Assembly (NCBI GenBank): GCA_041398745.1
Contig: JAWKUB010000011.1
Coordinates: forward strand, 62,001-126,000
Source: JACKHO01 sp041398745
GTDB lineage: Bacteria; Planctomycetota; Planctomycetia; Planctomycetales; Planctomycetaceae
Direction of reading: 5' to 3'
Length of the DNA stretch: 64,000 nucleotides
Part shown: in pieces, positions 10,047 to 20,196 of the stretch
Position numbering within the stretch: position 1 is the stretch's first letter
Layout of the letters: the number at the start of each line of letters is the position of its first letter
The notes under the pieces: model-generated
Told to the model about the DNA's origin: nothing
What the model saw: only the letters and a program-made list of their open reading frames with translations
The model's database searches: none
Program-made: the position numbers and the translations under genes

Positions 10047-11387
10047 TCAGCCGATGAATAGCGGCTTGAGGTGACGCTCCAGCAGATTCTCTGTGACCTG
10101 CTTTCCGACGATGGTTTCGTTGTTCTTCAATAAATCGGTGTATCGCGTGCCTGCTCTTGCAGCGAGCTTGAATGAGACATGCAAGAGTTGTCGGACACTG
10201 GCATTGAAGCGGGAATCGCTCGGAATGTGCCGAATCGTCGCAGCCATTTGCGGGCCGTCCCAGTCATTGACCAGTTCAATGGATGGCAGCTGAGACCGAT
10301 CGATATCGATCACGCTGGCGTACGGCTGGCACAACTCATCAATGTGAGTGAGAGCGTACGCATAGATCTCTTTTGTGAGTTCCAGGCCATCGCCGCCAGC
10401 CTCGGACAGACCAATCAACTCTTCGAGCCAGGTGGTGCCAGCGGTTTTGACATGCACACCGGCTCCGGTGCGGGCCAGTGCGTCCCGGATGGGGCCGTAG
10501 ATACTGAACTTGTCGCTGCCGCTATGGACACTCAGTTTCAGGTTTTCCGGCAGCCCGTACCGCTGAACGGCCTCCTGAATTACCGCGATGTCCGCATTGA
10601 ACTCGCGATCGAACTGCTGCACATCGCCGACGTAGTCCACCCCTTTGTTGAATCGTCCGGTGAATTTGGGGGCGATCGTCTGCAGGCGAATCTTCTCGTC
10701 TGCCAGTGCAGCCAGAATGATAAGTAGCTCCGGGGGAGTCTGGGGAGCGTCCGTTTCATCCATCGAAACTTCCGCTATGAAGTTCTCTTCGCCCGTGTGA
10801 TCGGAGATCCTGCGAGCGATCGCTCCCGCTGCCTGACACGCTGGCAGATACTTGCGTGCGACCTGCAGGACAAAGTCACGGTCACTGACGAACTCCTCGT
10901 CAATCCCGGGTAGCTGCAATGTTCCCACCAGTTCGGGATGCCTTTCAACAAAGTTCGTCACATCGCTTTCGGCGATGTTGGCACCGATGGAATCTGCCAC
11001 GTCAATCGTGAAGAAGTCGGCGCAATCGAGATATCGATCGACCGTTTGCAGTTGAATGTGATCAGCATCCACATGCCAGTGCCCCTGCCAATCGAGTTGC
11101 TTCACTGCCTGTTGGGCTGCAATCTGCACACTGGACGGTTCTGACCCGACGAAACTGTGTTCGCGGTTGGACTTGTTCCAGACCGGCGTGACTTGCTTGC
11201 CAAGTTCGGCCAATTGCAGAAATGCACGGAGCTGAGCCACCGCCTGGTGGGCAAAGCGGTCGCCGACACCGAATGAATACTTGTCTAAATTGAGCACACG
11301 TAACCCTTCTTCAATGAAAGGGGGAATCTTTGCCTGTGGTTCACTGCCGGGTCCTTCTTCGCGGACTTGAAGGCCACTAGAGCACAT
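10047..11387 (-). CDS. uxaE: tagaturonate epimerase UxaE
   Basis: UxaE interconverts D-tagaturonate and D-fructuronate in hexuronate breakdown (D-galacturonate/D-glucuronate route). Recognised blocks, in order, are Y-S-F-G-V-G-D-R-F near residue 37, D-A-D-H-I, F-F-T-I-D-V-A-D, V-S-M-D-E-T-D-A-P-Q-T-P, K-G-V-D-Y-V-G-D, V-H-S-G-S-D-K-F-S-I-Y, H-V-K-T-A-G-T-T-W-L-E and V-R-Q-L-L-H-V. The spacing agrees with the Thermotoga enzyme as remembered. The N-terminus is about 55 residues shorter than that enzyme. The only ATG upstream of the conserved part lies inside the end of the 130-bp mobile repeat at 11377-11506, so the present start may be supplied by that insertion. The setting between a LamG-like secreted protein and a sulfatase suggests uronate release from a sulfated polysaccharide. 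Confidence 0.8.
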   Translation of the reverse strand: MCSSGLQVREEGPGSEPQAKIPPFIEEGLRVLNLDKYSFGVGDRFAHQAVAQLRAFLQLAELGKQVTPVWNKSNREHSFVGSEPSSVQIAAQQAVKQLDWQGHWHVDADHIQLQTVDRYLDCADFFTIDVADSIGANIAESDVTNFVERHPELVGTLQLPGIDEEFVSDRDFVLQVARKYLPACQAAGAIARRISDHTGEENFIAEVSMDETDAPQTPPELLIILAALADEKIRLQTIAPKFTGRFNKGVDYVGDVQQFDREFNADIAVIQEAVQRYGLPENLKLSVHSGSDKFSIYGPIRDALARTGAGVHVKTAGTTWLEELIGLSEAGGDGLELTKEIYAYALTHIDELCQPYASVIDIDRSQLPSIELVNDWDGPQMAATIRHIPSDSRFNASVRQLLHVSFKLAARAGTRYTDLLKNNETIVGKQVTENLLERHLKPLFIG

Positions 11388-11506
11388 TTTGAATTGGTTT
11401 GCAGGAATTTTGTGAGCCGAAGGCCGTAAGGCCTCGGGCCATTTGTCTTGCCCGGCCGCTTACGCGTCGCGGCTCACAGCTGAATACGAAATCGAAAAAT
11501 GCTCTA
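11377..11506. repeat. MITE-like element with CTAGAGCA terminal inverted repeats
   Basis: A 130-bp non-coding unit. The left end reads CTAGAGCACATTTTGAA and the right end, complemented, reads CTAGAGCATTTTTCGAT, giving imperfect terminal inverted repeats of about 17 bp. Inside, TGTGAGCCG (from 11411) pairs with CGGCTCACA (to 11478) around a GC-rich G-A-A-GGCCGTAAGGCCTCGGG arm, a sequence type seen as dispersed repeats in planctomycetes. Its ends contribute the ATG of uxaE (11385-11387) and the TAG stop of the upstream gene (11504-11506). Confidence 0.65.
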
Positions 11507-12190
11507 GTTATCGAATGCCTGGATGTTGTCGAAGTCGATCGAATCTCCGTTCACCGTGAATCCGAAGCTGGTTTTGGTGGGATGAGCGATTCCAGGGGAC
11601 TTCAGTGAGGCGACCTTCTTGTCGCCAACCCAGGCCGCCATCGTGTCGCCCCGAATGCGGATTCGAATATGACGCCATTGGCCGGATTTCAGATCCACGT
11701 CGACGGATGTCTGCTTCTCCGCCAGCAGTGCTGCCAGTGCAGCTTTCTTTTCCTCAGAGAGACTTTCGTCGAGTCGCTGCGCGCGCACCTCCAGATTCAT
11801 GCTGCCGGTTTTGTCGTCACCAATGGTCAGCTTCTTTGGAGAAATGGAGACACGGCAGATGTGTCCGGACCAGACAGTTTTGTCCTGCTGGTCATTGATA
11901 ACGACATTGAAGCTCTTGCCACCGCTGAAGCGACAATCGAATTCGAGGTCCACATCCTGGAAAGCGAGGTCTTTTCGCAGCACGGCACCGTGATTGGGAT
12001 TGAGCTGCCTGATGACCAGCACACCATCCGTGACCTGAAAAGATTCACTCCATTCCGATTTGACAGAGTATGCAGCTCTCAATGCCGTGCGATCTTGAAA
12101 GTCGTCGAGGAACAGCAGTTTGCGTTCCTCAGCTGAGGCGATCGAACCGATTGCCAGCACCAACGCGGTGAGTAGTGAAACTGTTTTCAT
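11504..12190 (-). CDS. secreted LamG/DUF1080-like protein
   Basis: A 228-aa exported protein with signal peptide M-K-T-V-S-L-L-T-A-L-V-L-A-I-G to A-S-A. The rest looks like a single concanavalin-type beta sandwich as in DUF1080 (3-keto-disaccharide hydrolase-like) proteins: D-D-F-Q-D-R, a middle V-D-L-E-F-D-C-R-F and the end F-G-F-T-V-N-G-D-S-I-D-F-D-N-I. The role is probably carbohydrate binding or hydrolysis in the periplasm. Its ATG overlaps the stop of the 29-codon stub upstream (ATGA), indicating translational coupling. Its TAG stop is formed by the end of the MITE-like repeat, so the original C-terminus may have been slightly different. Confidence 0.7.
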   Translation of the reverse strand: MKTVSLLTALVLAIGSIASAEERKLLFLDDFQDRTALRAAYSVKSEWSESFQVTDGVLVIRQLNPNHGAVLRKDLAFQDVDLEFDCRFSGGKSFNVVINDQQDKTVWSGHICRVSISPKKLTIGDDKTGSMNLEVRAQRLDESLSEEKKAALAALLAEKQTSVDVDLKSGQWRHIRIRIRGDTMAAWVGDKKVASLKSPGIAHPTKTSFGFTVNGDSIDFDNIQAFDN

Positions 12191-12276
12191 ATCGAGAACT
12201 CAGGGGCCGACTCCAGAAACGGAAGTGTCAGCAACGCTCCTGCTCCACGCAGGAAATTCTGCCGACCGCCGTTCAT
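12187..12276 (-). pseudogene. DUF1552-like Tat signal stub
   Basis: A 29-codon frame, M-N-G-G-R-Q-N-F-L-R-G-A-G-A-L-L-T-L-P-F-L-E-S-type, matches the exported N-terminus of planctomycete DUF1552 proteins (R-x-x-F-L-R-G-x-G, then L-P-F-L-E) and then stops. Its TGA overlaps the next gene's ATG. It could be the remnant of a full-length gene after a large in-frame-to-stop deletion, or a retained short coupling ORF. It is too short to be certain. Confidence 0.5.
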
Positions 12277-12325
12277 TGTCTCAAAATTTTTCAAGTACTT
12301 TCTCTTCTTCCGCCATTCACTTTGC

Positions 12326-13714
<1,389 letters not shown>

Positions 13715-13730
13715 TGTGTTGTCCTGCAGT

Positions 13731-16658
13731 TCAGTTGACGTACATGAATTCATTCGAGTTGAGCAGCAGCAGACAGACATCCGCCAACGCTCTGGTCTCG
13801 GGTGAGACATCGGCAGGTTTCTTGTCCGGTACGTAGCTCTCGAAGACCGGGAGGATTTCCTGATACTCGAAGACCTGACCAGAAAACTCTTCGACGAGTG
13901 ACCGGGTGATTTCCGTTGGATAGGTCACAGGTTGGGCGGGCGTCTCGTGGTGATAGGCCACCATGTCGTCGTAGTACTTCGCAAGACGATCGACTTCGCT
14001 GCTGGTCGCAACGCGTGCCAGGACGAGTGCAAACGCTCTCTGAATTTGCGATCCAGGATCGTTCGCTTCCTGCTGCAGTCGCAACGCGAACGCAATCGAC
14101 CGGTCTGTCATCTGGTCGCTGTTGAGCAATGTGAAGACCTGAGGCGTCACGGCAGCCGACTCGCGCAGCTCGCAAGACTCATTCGAACTTGGCTGATTGA
14201 ACAGCTCCGTGAACGGATCGGCCTGACCACGGACATGGTAGGCGTAGATTGTGCGGCAGTTGCGTTCCTGAGGTATTCGCGATGGCTGGTAGGCCGGAGC
14301 CAGCGAGAACTGGATCATGCGGGGCTGCAGCGCGACCTCCATGTTGATTTCCGGCATGACAGGCAGCCCTCCACTTCGCTCCTGAAGTTCACCGGTGATT
14401 TGCAGAATTCCGTCTCGGATCTCCTCCGCACTGAGACGACGCTTGGGGAAGTGTGACAGCAAGCGATTGTTCGGATCGATGGACTTCCACGTTTCATCTT
14501 GAGAAGAAGCTGAGGATCGCTGGTACGCTTCGCTCAGCATAATCAGGCGATGCAGCCGTTTGATGCTCCAGCCGTGCTCGACAAAATCAGCGGCCAGGAA
14601 ATCGAGTAACTCCGGATGCGAGGGCTTGGCACCTTTGGCTCCGAAGTTGTTGGCGTTTGCTGCCAGTCCAAAACCAAAGTGTCCCTGCCAGATGCGGTTG
14701 ACGATCGATCGCGTGGTGAGCGGATGGGTAGGATTTGCGATCCAACGAGCCAATCCTAGTCGACGACCGTCGACATCCTCGGTGAACAGGTAGGGATCGT
14801 TCGCATCAGCATCAACTGTCACAGAGACAGCACTCAGCACACCTGGCTGTACGACATCGCCCGGTGCAGTCAGCGCGCCCCCTGTCAGAATATGACATTC
14901 GGGTGGCGAGCCAGGATTCTTGCCCCGTTTGATTCTGAGCTTGCGAGCCCCATTCCATGCAAGTTCAAAGTCTGGAGCGTTGAAAACGCTCTGAGCCATT
15001 GGCTCAAACCGTTCGAGCCGTCGCGTCCAGATCCATTCGTCCTGTTCTCGAACCTTCAGTTGACCTTCGTCAACATGATCCAGACCAACGGCTCGCGGAG
15101 GCTTCATTTCATCGGGATCGTTCTTACGGGCGTCCTCGTCTTTGTACGGCAGGCTGTGTTCCTCATACCATTGTTTGGCGGCCGTCTCGCGTTTCTCAAC
15201 GAGTTTGTTCTTCTCAGCGACCGCGAAGTCCAGCATCCTCTGTGCATGGGCCCGTCCGGTCTCAAACCCGTCCTTGTTCTCTTCGGGAAGAAACGGAGCG
15301 GGGCGTTCGGCCATGTGCGTCGTCGAAAACGCTGCGTACATGCGGTAGTAGTCGCGGGTCGGAATGGGATCAAACTTGTGGTCGTGACATTTCACGCATC
15401 GCATGGTCGTCGAGAGAAAGGTCTGGCCGGTAATGTTGACTAGATCATCCAGCCACATCTGCCGGGCTTCTTCTTTCTCCACCATGGCGTTGTCCCACGG
15501 GCCCAAACGCAAGAACCCGGTGGCAACGATCCACTCCGCTTCTTCAGGCGTGTAATCGCCCTCAAGTTGCGTCTTGTGGACTGCCGCCTCGGTTCCCTTG
15601 CGCTCTCGAACCGATTGGTCCGCCAGTTCATCGCCCGCCAGTTGTTCAATGATGAACTCATTGTACGGCTTGTCGTCATTGAAGGCCCGAATCACGTAAT
15701 CGCGGTAACGCCACATGTTGGAGCGTTCGTAATCGTTGGACATTCCGCCCGTGTCCGCATAACGGGTGACATCGAGCCAGTGCCGACCCCAGCGTTCGCC
15801 ATAGCGGGGACTGGCAAGGAGCCGATCAATCAATTCACTCCAGGCGACGCTGTTATTCTTTTCATAGGCTGCCACGAAGTCCTCGACCTCCACTGGTGTG
15901 GGGGGCAGGCCGTGGAGATCGAAGGTCGCCCGGCGAATCAGGGTGCGGGCGTCCGCTTGCGGCGCTCGTCGTATTCCCGACGCCTTTAACCGCTGGAGGA
16001 TGAGCGCGTCGACAACTGCGGAAGAAGGACGCTCGTCAGCATTCTCCATCCTCATCTCAGCGAGGAGTGCCTGCTGTTCGTCGTTCGTCAATGGATGCAC
16101 GGGCTGAAAGGCCCACAAATCATCCGGCTGATAACGGCGATTGGTCCATTCGGCGGAGGTTCCTCCACTGGTTACAAATCGCATCCCCTCATCGGTGACA
16201 GCTTTCTTACTTTCTTCTTCCCGAATGCGTGCTTGTGTGTCTTCATCCGGCCACGGTGCCCCCGCCTTGATCCAGCGTTCGATGGTGCTAATCTGGTCCG
16301 CCGTCAGACGATCATTCTCCTTCGGGGGCATCTCGAGGCTTTCCCAACGAATCGCCGACAACAGTGGGCTGTCGCCGGGGCGACCAGGGACGACCGCAGC
16401 GTCGCCTGACTCTCCCCCGGACAGCAAGTGCGAGCGATCCACGATGCTGTACTCGCCTTTGATGTCACTCGGATCACCTCCATGGCAGCCGAGGCACTTG
16501 TCTTTTAGCAGGGGTAAGACCTTCAGCGTAAATTCGCGCTCCACACTGGCCGTGTCATCGGCGTGGGCGGTACCCGCTAAGCAAAACACTGCCAGCAGGA
16601 GCAGATTGATGATTGGTGATTGGTGATTGGTGATTGGTGAGGGGTGGTGATTAAACAT
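13731..16658 (-). CDS. PSD1-type cytochrome-like protein (DUF1549/DUF1553)
   Basis: A large secreted planctomycete protein of about 975 aa. The start at 16658 gives a hydrophobic signal (I-I-N-L-L-L-L-A-V-F-C-L-A-G-T-A-H-A). A c-type haem motif, C-L-G-C-H, lies at residues 55-59 in the PSCyt1 domain. Then come DUF1549 (L-I-R-R-A-T-F-D-L-H-G-L-P-P-T-P and G-R-H-W-L-D-V-T-R-Y-A-D), a C-V-K-C-H-D-H-K-F-D-P haem-like site, and DUF1553 (R-S-I-V-N-R-I-W-Q-G-H-F-G). The function is unproven; a redox role in polymer catabolism is proposed for the family. The signal-peptide codons include five 7-bp repeats (16604-16638), a possible phase-variable tract. It is the first gene of the operon with DUF1501. 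Confidence 0.9.
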   Translation of the reverse strand: MFNHHPSPITNHQSPIINLLLLAVFCLAGTAHADDTASVEREFTLKVLPLLKDKCLGCHGGDPSDIKGEYSIVDRSHLLSGGESGDAAVVPGRPGDSPLLSAIRWESLEMPPKENDRLTADQISTIERWIKAGAPWPDEDTQARIREEESKKAVTDEGMRFVTSGGTSAEWTNRRYQPDDLWAFQPVHPLTNDEQQALLAEMRMENADERPSSAVVDALILQRLKASGIRRAPQADARTLIRRATFDLHGLPPTPVEVEDFVAAYEKNNSVAWSELIDRLLASPRYGERWGRHWLDVTRYADTGGMSNDYERSNMWRYRDYVIRAFNDDKPYNEFIIEQLAGDELADQSVRERKGTEAAVHKTQLEGDYTPEEAEWIVATGFLRLGPWDNAMVEKEEARQMWLDDLVNITGQTFLSTTMRCVKCHDHKFDPIPTRDYYRMYAAFSTTHMAERPAPFLPEENKDGFETGRAHAQRMLDFAVAEKNKLVEKRETAAKQWYEEHSLPYKDEDARKNDPDEMKPPRAVGLDHVDEGQLKVREQDEWIWTRRLERFEPMAQSVFNAPDFELAWNGARKLRIKRGKNPGSPPECHILTGGALTAPGDVVQPGVLSAVSVTVDADANDPYLFTEDVDGRRLGLARWIANPTHPLTTRSIVNRIWQGHFGFGLAANANNFGAKGAKPSHPELLDFLAADFVEHGWSIKRLHRLIMLSEAYQRSSASSQDETWKSIDPNNRLLSHFPKRRLSAEEIRDGILQITGELQERSGGLPVMPEINMEVALQPRMIQFSLAPAYQPSRIPQERNCRTIYAYHVRGQADPFTELFNQPSSNESCELRESAAVTPQVFTLLNSDQMTDRSIAFALRLQQEANDPGSQIQRAFALVLARVATSSEVDRLAKYYDDMVAYHHETPAQPVTYPTEITRSLVEEFSGQVFEYQEILPVFESYVPDKKPADVSPETRALADVCLLLLNSNEFMYVN
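16604..16638. repeat. heptanucleotide tandem repeat in signal-peptide codons
   Basis: There are five 7-bp units, one GATTGAT and four GATTGGT, within codons 7-19 of the DUF1549/1553 gene. Since 7 is not a multiple of 3, gain or loss of one unit shifts the reading frame. Confidence 0.8.
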
Positions 16659-16752
16659 AGCAGTAGTTTGACGTAAGAGGGGGCGATTCCTTCTTAAGCC
16701 TTCAACAATCATCAATCCTTGTTCATCAATCATCAATCAACTGTGACATTCT

Positions 16753-18396
16753 TCACGGCCGCGACACCTCGTACAATTGCCGAATCTCCTCAGCCGAGAG
16801 GGGAGCAGAGAACAGCAGAAACTCGTCCATGCTGCCATTGAGATTTCGGATCGCAAATCGCGGCTGATTTCTCTCAGGGAGTCCCCAGTTACAAAGCGAC
16901 GCCTCGCCAATGCGAATGCTGGTCACCAAATATTCTTCCGGAATAGCTTCCTGACTGAGCACGTCTCCGTTGAGGTAGTGAGTGACCTGACGGTTGGCCC
17001 CGTCGTAGACCGTTGCAATCATCAGCCAGCGACCACTGAGTGATGAATCCCAAAACGGTGGCGAGAAAAAGATGTGCTTGTCCTTCTCACCCTTGGTGGT
17101 ATCCCAGACGTCATTCTTCTTGACGGAGAAGAAGAGGCGGCCATCGTCCATGATCTGCCAGTGCGGCTCTCCCTGTTCATGTCCGTCGGTCAGAAACAGG
17201 GAGTTGTACCAACGGTCAAGGCTGTTGATTCGCACCCAGCTCATCAAGGTCAGATTCTGATACTCGCCAGGAACCTGCATTCGGACGCGACTCCCCGCCG
17301 GACTGAAATCCAGGGCACTTGTTGATTCACCCCAGCGGTTTTGCGCACCAGTGGCGGCCACGACCGCTCCTTCACTGGCACGCCTGCCGCCCTGCGATGC
17401 GAGATTCGGCAGCCGACGCTCTGCAACCTTGGCGGACGTCAGTTGATAGTGCGCGATGAGACGTTCGTCTTGAGAGAGTTCCCGACTTGCCTCGTTCCAT
17501 TTCTCACGACGAGACTGCTGTTGATTGCGGATGCGGCGTTCCAGATCCAAGGCTCCGACAAACGTCTGGGGATCTGCGGTGATCGTCGACTGCCCCCTAC
17601 TGTCGGTCCGAGTGGCATCTCCCTGCTTCAGCAATCGGGCGGGAAGTCCTGTTGGATGCCATTCCACTTCACCATCGAGAACATGCACCTCGGACTTATC
17701 GGCAGAAACGCTGACGGCAAACTCGGTGCCCAGATCAACGACTTCACCCGCCTCGGTCAACAAGCGGAATCCCTGGGCAGGCTCCGGCACTCGGGCACGG
17801 ACTTTTCCACTCGCAACGGAGACCTCCATCGGTGAGAGAATTGAAAACTGGGCTTCGCCTTCAACGACCAGCGTCACACCGCTGAATAGTTCAAACTGGG
17901 CCAAACCACTCTCGAGACGCAGCTCACCAGATGGAACGATGCCGCTTGTCGAAAGCACGGTGTCTCCCCAGACCGCATCGGCCTGGCCAGAGAGAATTGC
18001 GAAACCTGACGATTGCTGTTCTTTGTCAGTTGAGATTGTGCCGGGATCATTGGGCGCAGTTCCATGTGCCAAGGTGGGGCCATTCGGTGTGGTTCGACCC
18101 TGCCATTGCCAGGCAATGACCAAGAGAAGACTCGCACAGACCGCAGCCATGGCTGCAAAGGCCAATCGCCAGCGGCGACTCGGCAGATCCGAAGTAACGC
18201 GGTCCAGGTCACTGGCTTGCTCACGTTGAGTCGTCGCTTCGGCTTCCAGCAACGTGGAAAGAAATACGCGGTCGAAATACTCACGGCGAGCGACCGGATC
18301 GACAGAAAGTTCTGCTTCCAGACGCAGAAAGTCCGCTTCAGAGATGATGCCCTCCAGAGCATCGTCAATCAAAGATCGAAGTTCCACGGGAGTCAT
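16753..18396 (-). CDS. FecR-like anti-sigma regulator with LamG domain
   Basis: A membrane protein of about 547 aa, typical of planctomycete ECF systems. The N-terminal part (M-T-P-V-E-L-R-S-L-I-D-D-A-L-E-G) resembles an anti-sigma N-terminus. One transmembrane helix, L-A-F-A-A-M-A-A-V-C-A-S-L-L-L-V-I-A-W, follows near residues 77-95. Next is a FecR domain (G-V-T-L-V-V-E-G-E-A-Q-F, G-K-V-R-A-R-V-P, D-L-G-T-E-F-A-V-S-V and V-H-V-L-D-G-E-V-E-W). The C-terminus is a LamG/concanavalin sandwich (L-T-L-M-S-W-V-R-I, G-S-M-D-E-F-L-L-F). The start at 18396 overlaps the sigma-factor stop (ATGA). It presumably senses a glycan outside and controls the adjacent sigma factor. Confidence 0.87.
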   Translation of the reverse strand: MTPVELRSLIDDALEGIISEADFLRLEAELSVDPVARREYFDRVFLSTLLEAEATTQREQASDLDRVTSDLPSRRWRLAFAAMAAVCASLLLVIAWQWQGRTTPNGPTLAHGTAPNDPGTISTDKEQQSSGFAILSGQADAVWGDTVLSTSGIVPSGELRLESGLAQFELFSGVTLVVEGEAQFSILSPMEVSVASGKVRARVPEPAQGFRLLTEAGEVVDLGTEFAVSVSADKSEVHVLDGEVEWHPTGLPARLLKQGDATRTDSRGQSTITADPQTFVGALDLERRIRNQQQSRREKWNEASRELSQDERLIAHYQLTSAKVAERRLPNLASQGGRRASEGAVVAATGAQNRWGESTSALDFSPAGSRVRMQVPGEYQNLTLMSWVRINSLDRWYNSLFLTDGHEQGEPHWQIMDDGRLFFSVKKNDVWDTTKGEKDKHIFFSPPFWDSSLSGRWLMIATVYDGANRQVTHYLNGDVLSQEAIPEEYLVTSIRIGEASLCNWGLPERNQPRFAIRNLNGSMDEFLLFSAPLSAEEIRQLYEVSRP

Positions 18397-18935
18397 GGCG
18401 TGGCCTCCTCGGTACCCAGACGCTGTTGCATACAAGTCAATAGGGCCGACCGCAGGCGATGTAACGTGACTTTCAGTCCGCCCAGACTTCTTCCAACCGC
18501 CTCAGCAAACTCAGTCAAGGGGCCGCGACTTGAATACCGGTGCAGCAGCAAGTGTCGGTCCTGCGTCCTCAACTTGCCCATACACTCGCGTAACACTTGG
18601 TGCCGCTCCTGAAGATCCAGATCTGCTTCAGCCAGCTCGGACTCAATCACCTTTTCCAACTCGCTACTGAAAACCAATCGTGCATCGCGGGCCTGTGTTT
18701 TTCTGTAATTCAGCACTTCAAACCGCGCGACGCTGAATGCCCAGGCTTTGAAATTCGTTCCCAGTTCGAAGTCAGACCGCTTCTCCCAAATCTTCGTATT
18801 GGCCTGCTGGGTCACATCACCCGCAGCCAAATCGCCAGGTAGAAGTGAGCGGACATACAACTGCAAAGCCAGTTGATGCTCGGTCAACTGGGCCACGAAG
18901 GCTGCTTCAAAGTCTTGGGGACTGGAATCTGGCAT
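18393..18935 (-). CDS. ECF-type sigma-70 family sigma factor
   Basis: A 180-aa RNA polymerase sigma factor of the ECF group widespread in planctomycetes. Region 2 includes Y-V-R-S-L-L-P, A-G-D-V-T-Q-Q-A-N-T-K-I-W and F-K-A-W-A-F-S-V-A-R-F-E-V-L-N-Y-R. Region 4 includes C-M-G-K-L-R-T-Q-D-R-H-L-L-L-H-R-Y and a helix-turn-helix ending S-L-G-G-L-K-V-T-L-H-R-L-R-S-A-L. It is translationally coupled to the FecR-LamG gene by an ATGA overlap. That pairing makes it the likely activator of the downstream DUF1549/DUF1501/UxaE/sulfatase genes; its target promoters could not be read. Confidence 0.9.
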   Translation of the reverse strand: MPDSSPQDFEAAFVAQLTEHQLALQLYVRSLLPGDLAAGDVTQQANTKIWEKRSDFELGTNFKAWAFSVARFEVLNYRKTQARDARLVFSSELEKVIESELAEADLDLQERHQVLRECMGKLRTQDRHLLLHRYSSRGPLTEFAEAVGRSLGGLKVTLHRLRSALLTCMQQRLGTEEATP

Positions 18936-19170
18936 GACTGCAAATGCTCAAGAACTCAAAAAGGTTAACAAGAAAATCGCATACCCACTCTCGGATGACC
19001 GCAACGTGCTTCGCAGACAAATCTTACGGAATGTAGTTTTACACTGGAGGATCCGCCGAATTGACTCCAGATTCAGTTTGTTCGACTCAGTGCTTCTCTG
19101 CGATCCCGGCTGGCTTGAGATCATCTTGATAGCGAACCTGGCACAATTCACGGGCACGGCCCTCCAGCAG

Positions 19171-19202
19171 CTTCAGAGATTCAGAGATTCAGAGATTCAG
19201 AG
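19171..19202. repeat. 8-bp tandem repeat causing a frameshift
   Basis: One CTTCAGAG unit is followed by three ATTCAGAG units. The array lies in region 4 of the decayed sigma factor, and two units too many put the downstream frame out. Confidence 0.85.
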
Positions 19203-19446
19203 AGTGCATCGAGATTGTGACGCTCCTGTGACGAGACTTCGGAGAATGCGGCCACCAGACAGCTCACCGTTTCTTCGTCAAACACGAGCCGATCACGCCG
19301 GCACCATCGTAGATACAGACCGATCTGATTGCGCGCGACCCCCATCACCCACGGAACAAACGGCCGTTTCGAGTCGTATGCATCGAAGGATTCGATGGCC
19401 GCCACGGCAAGTTCCTGCAGCACATCGTCCCGATCCTTGAAGTCCC

Positions 19447-19478
19447 GCACGACCGACGTCACGAACGACCGACGTCAC
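19447..19478. repeat. 16-bp tandem duplication causing a frameshift
   Basis: Two adjacent 16-bp copies, GCACGACCGACGTCAC and GAACGACCGACGTCAC, differ at one base. The extra copy breaks the decayed sigma factor near its N-terminus. Confidence 0.85.
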
Positions 19479-19529
19479 CGGTTGGGCCAGTGTCCACAGT
19501 CGTGTTGCCTGTCGTGATTTCTCATTCAT

Positions 19530-20014
<485 letters not shown>

Positions 20015-20112
20015 AATTGAGTGTGTCCATGTGAGACACATGGTAATTCTTCTTTTGTTTCCGTCAATCGGCTGCAATTCTGGACTCATTGGCGAACGGT
20101 GCTCCTGGGAAT

Positions 20113-20155
20113 TGAAAAACGCGGCCGGGAATCATCCAACATTCCCGACCGCGTT
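20113..20155 (-). terminator. intrinsic terminator of the giant adhesin gene
   Basis: On the minus strand AACGCGGTCGGGAAT and ATTCCCGGCCGCGTT form a 15-bp stem with one G-U pair, followed by a run of T (GTTTTTC). It lies 42 bp past the adhesin stop and before the tRNA gene. Confidence 0.85.
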
Positions 20156-20196
20156 CATCACACACACTCTCTCTAACGCAACTGCATCGTTGCGGG

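Larger units (their letters stand above)
18948..19529 (-). pseudogene. second ECF sigma factor, frameshifted by tandem duplications
   Basis: From an ATG at 19529 the frame reads M-N-E-K-S-R-Q-A-T-R-L-W-T-L-A-Q-P-V and then loses register at a 16-bp tandem duplication (19447-19478). Removing one copy restores V-T-S-V-V-R-D-F-K-D-R-D-D-V-L-Q-E-L and W-V-M-G-V-A-R-N-Q-I, sigma region 2. A second array of 8-bp units (19171-19202) breaks region 4; with two fewer units it reads L-S-E-S-L-K-L-L-E-G-R-A-R-E-L-C and R-Y-Q-D-D-L-K-P-A-G-I-A-E. The C-terminal helices then fall in yet another frame (E-S-I-R-R-I-L-Q). The gene is dead as written. It was a sigma factor different from its neighbour at 18393-18935. 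Confidence 0.8.
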
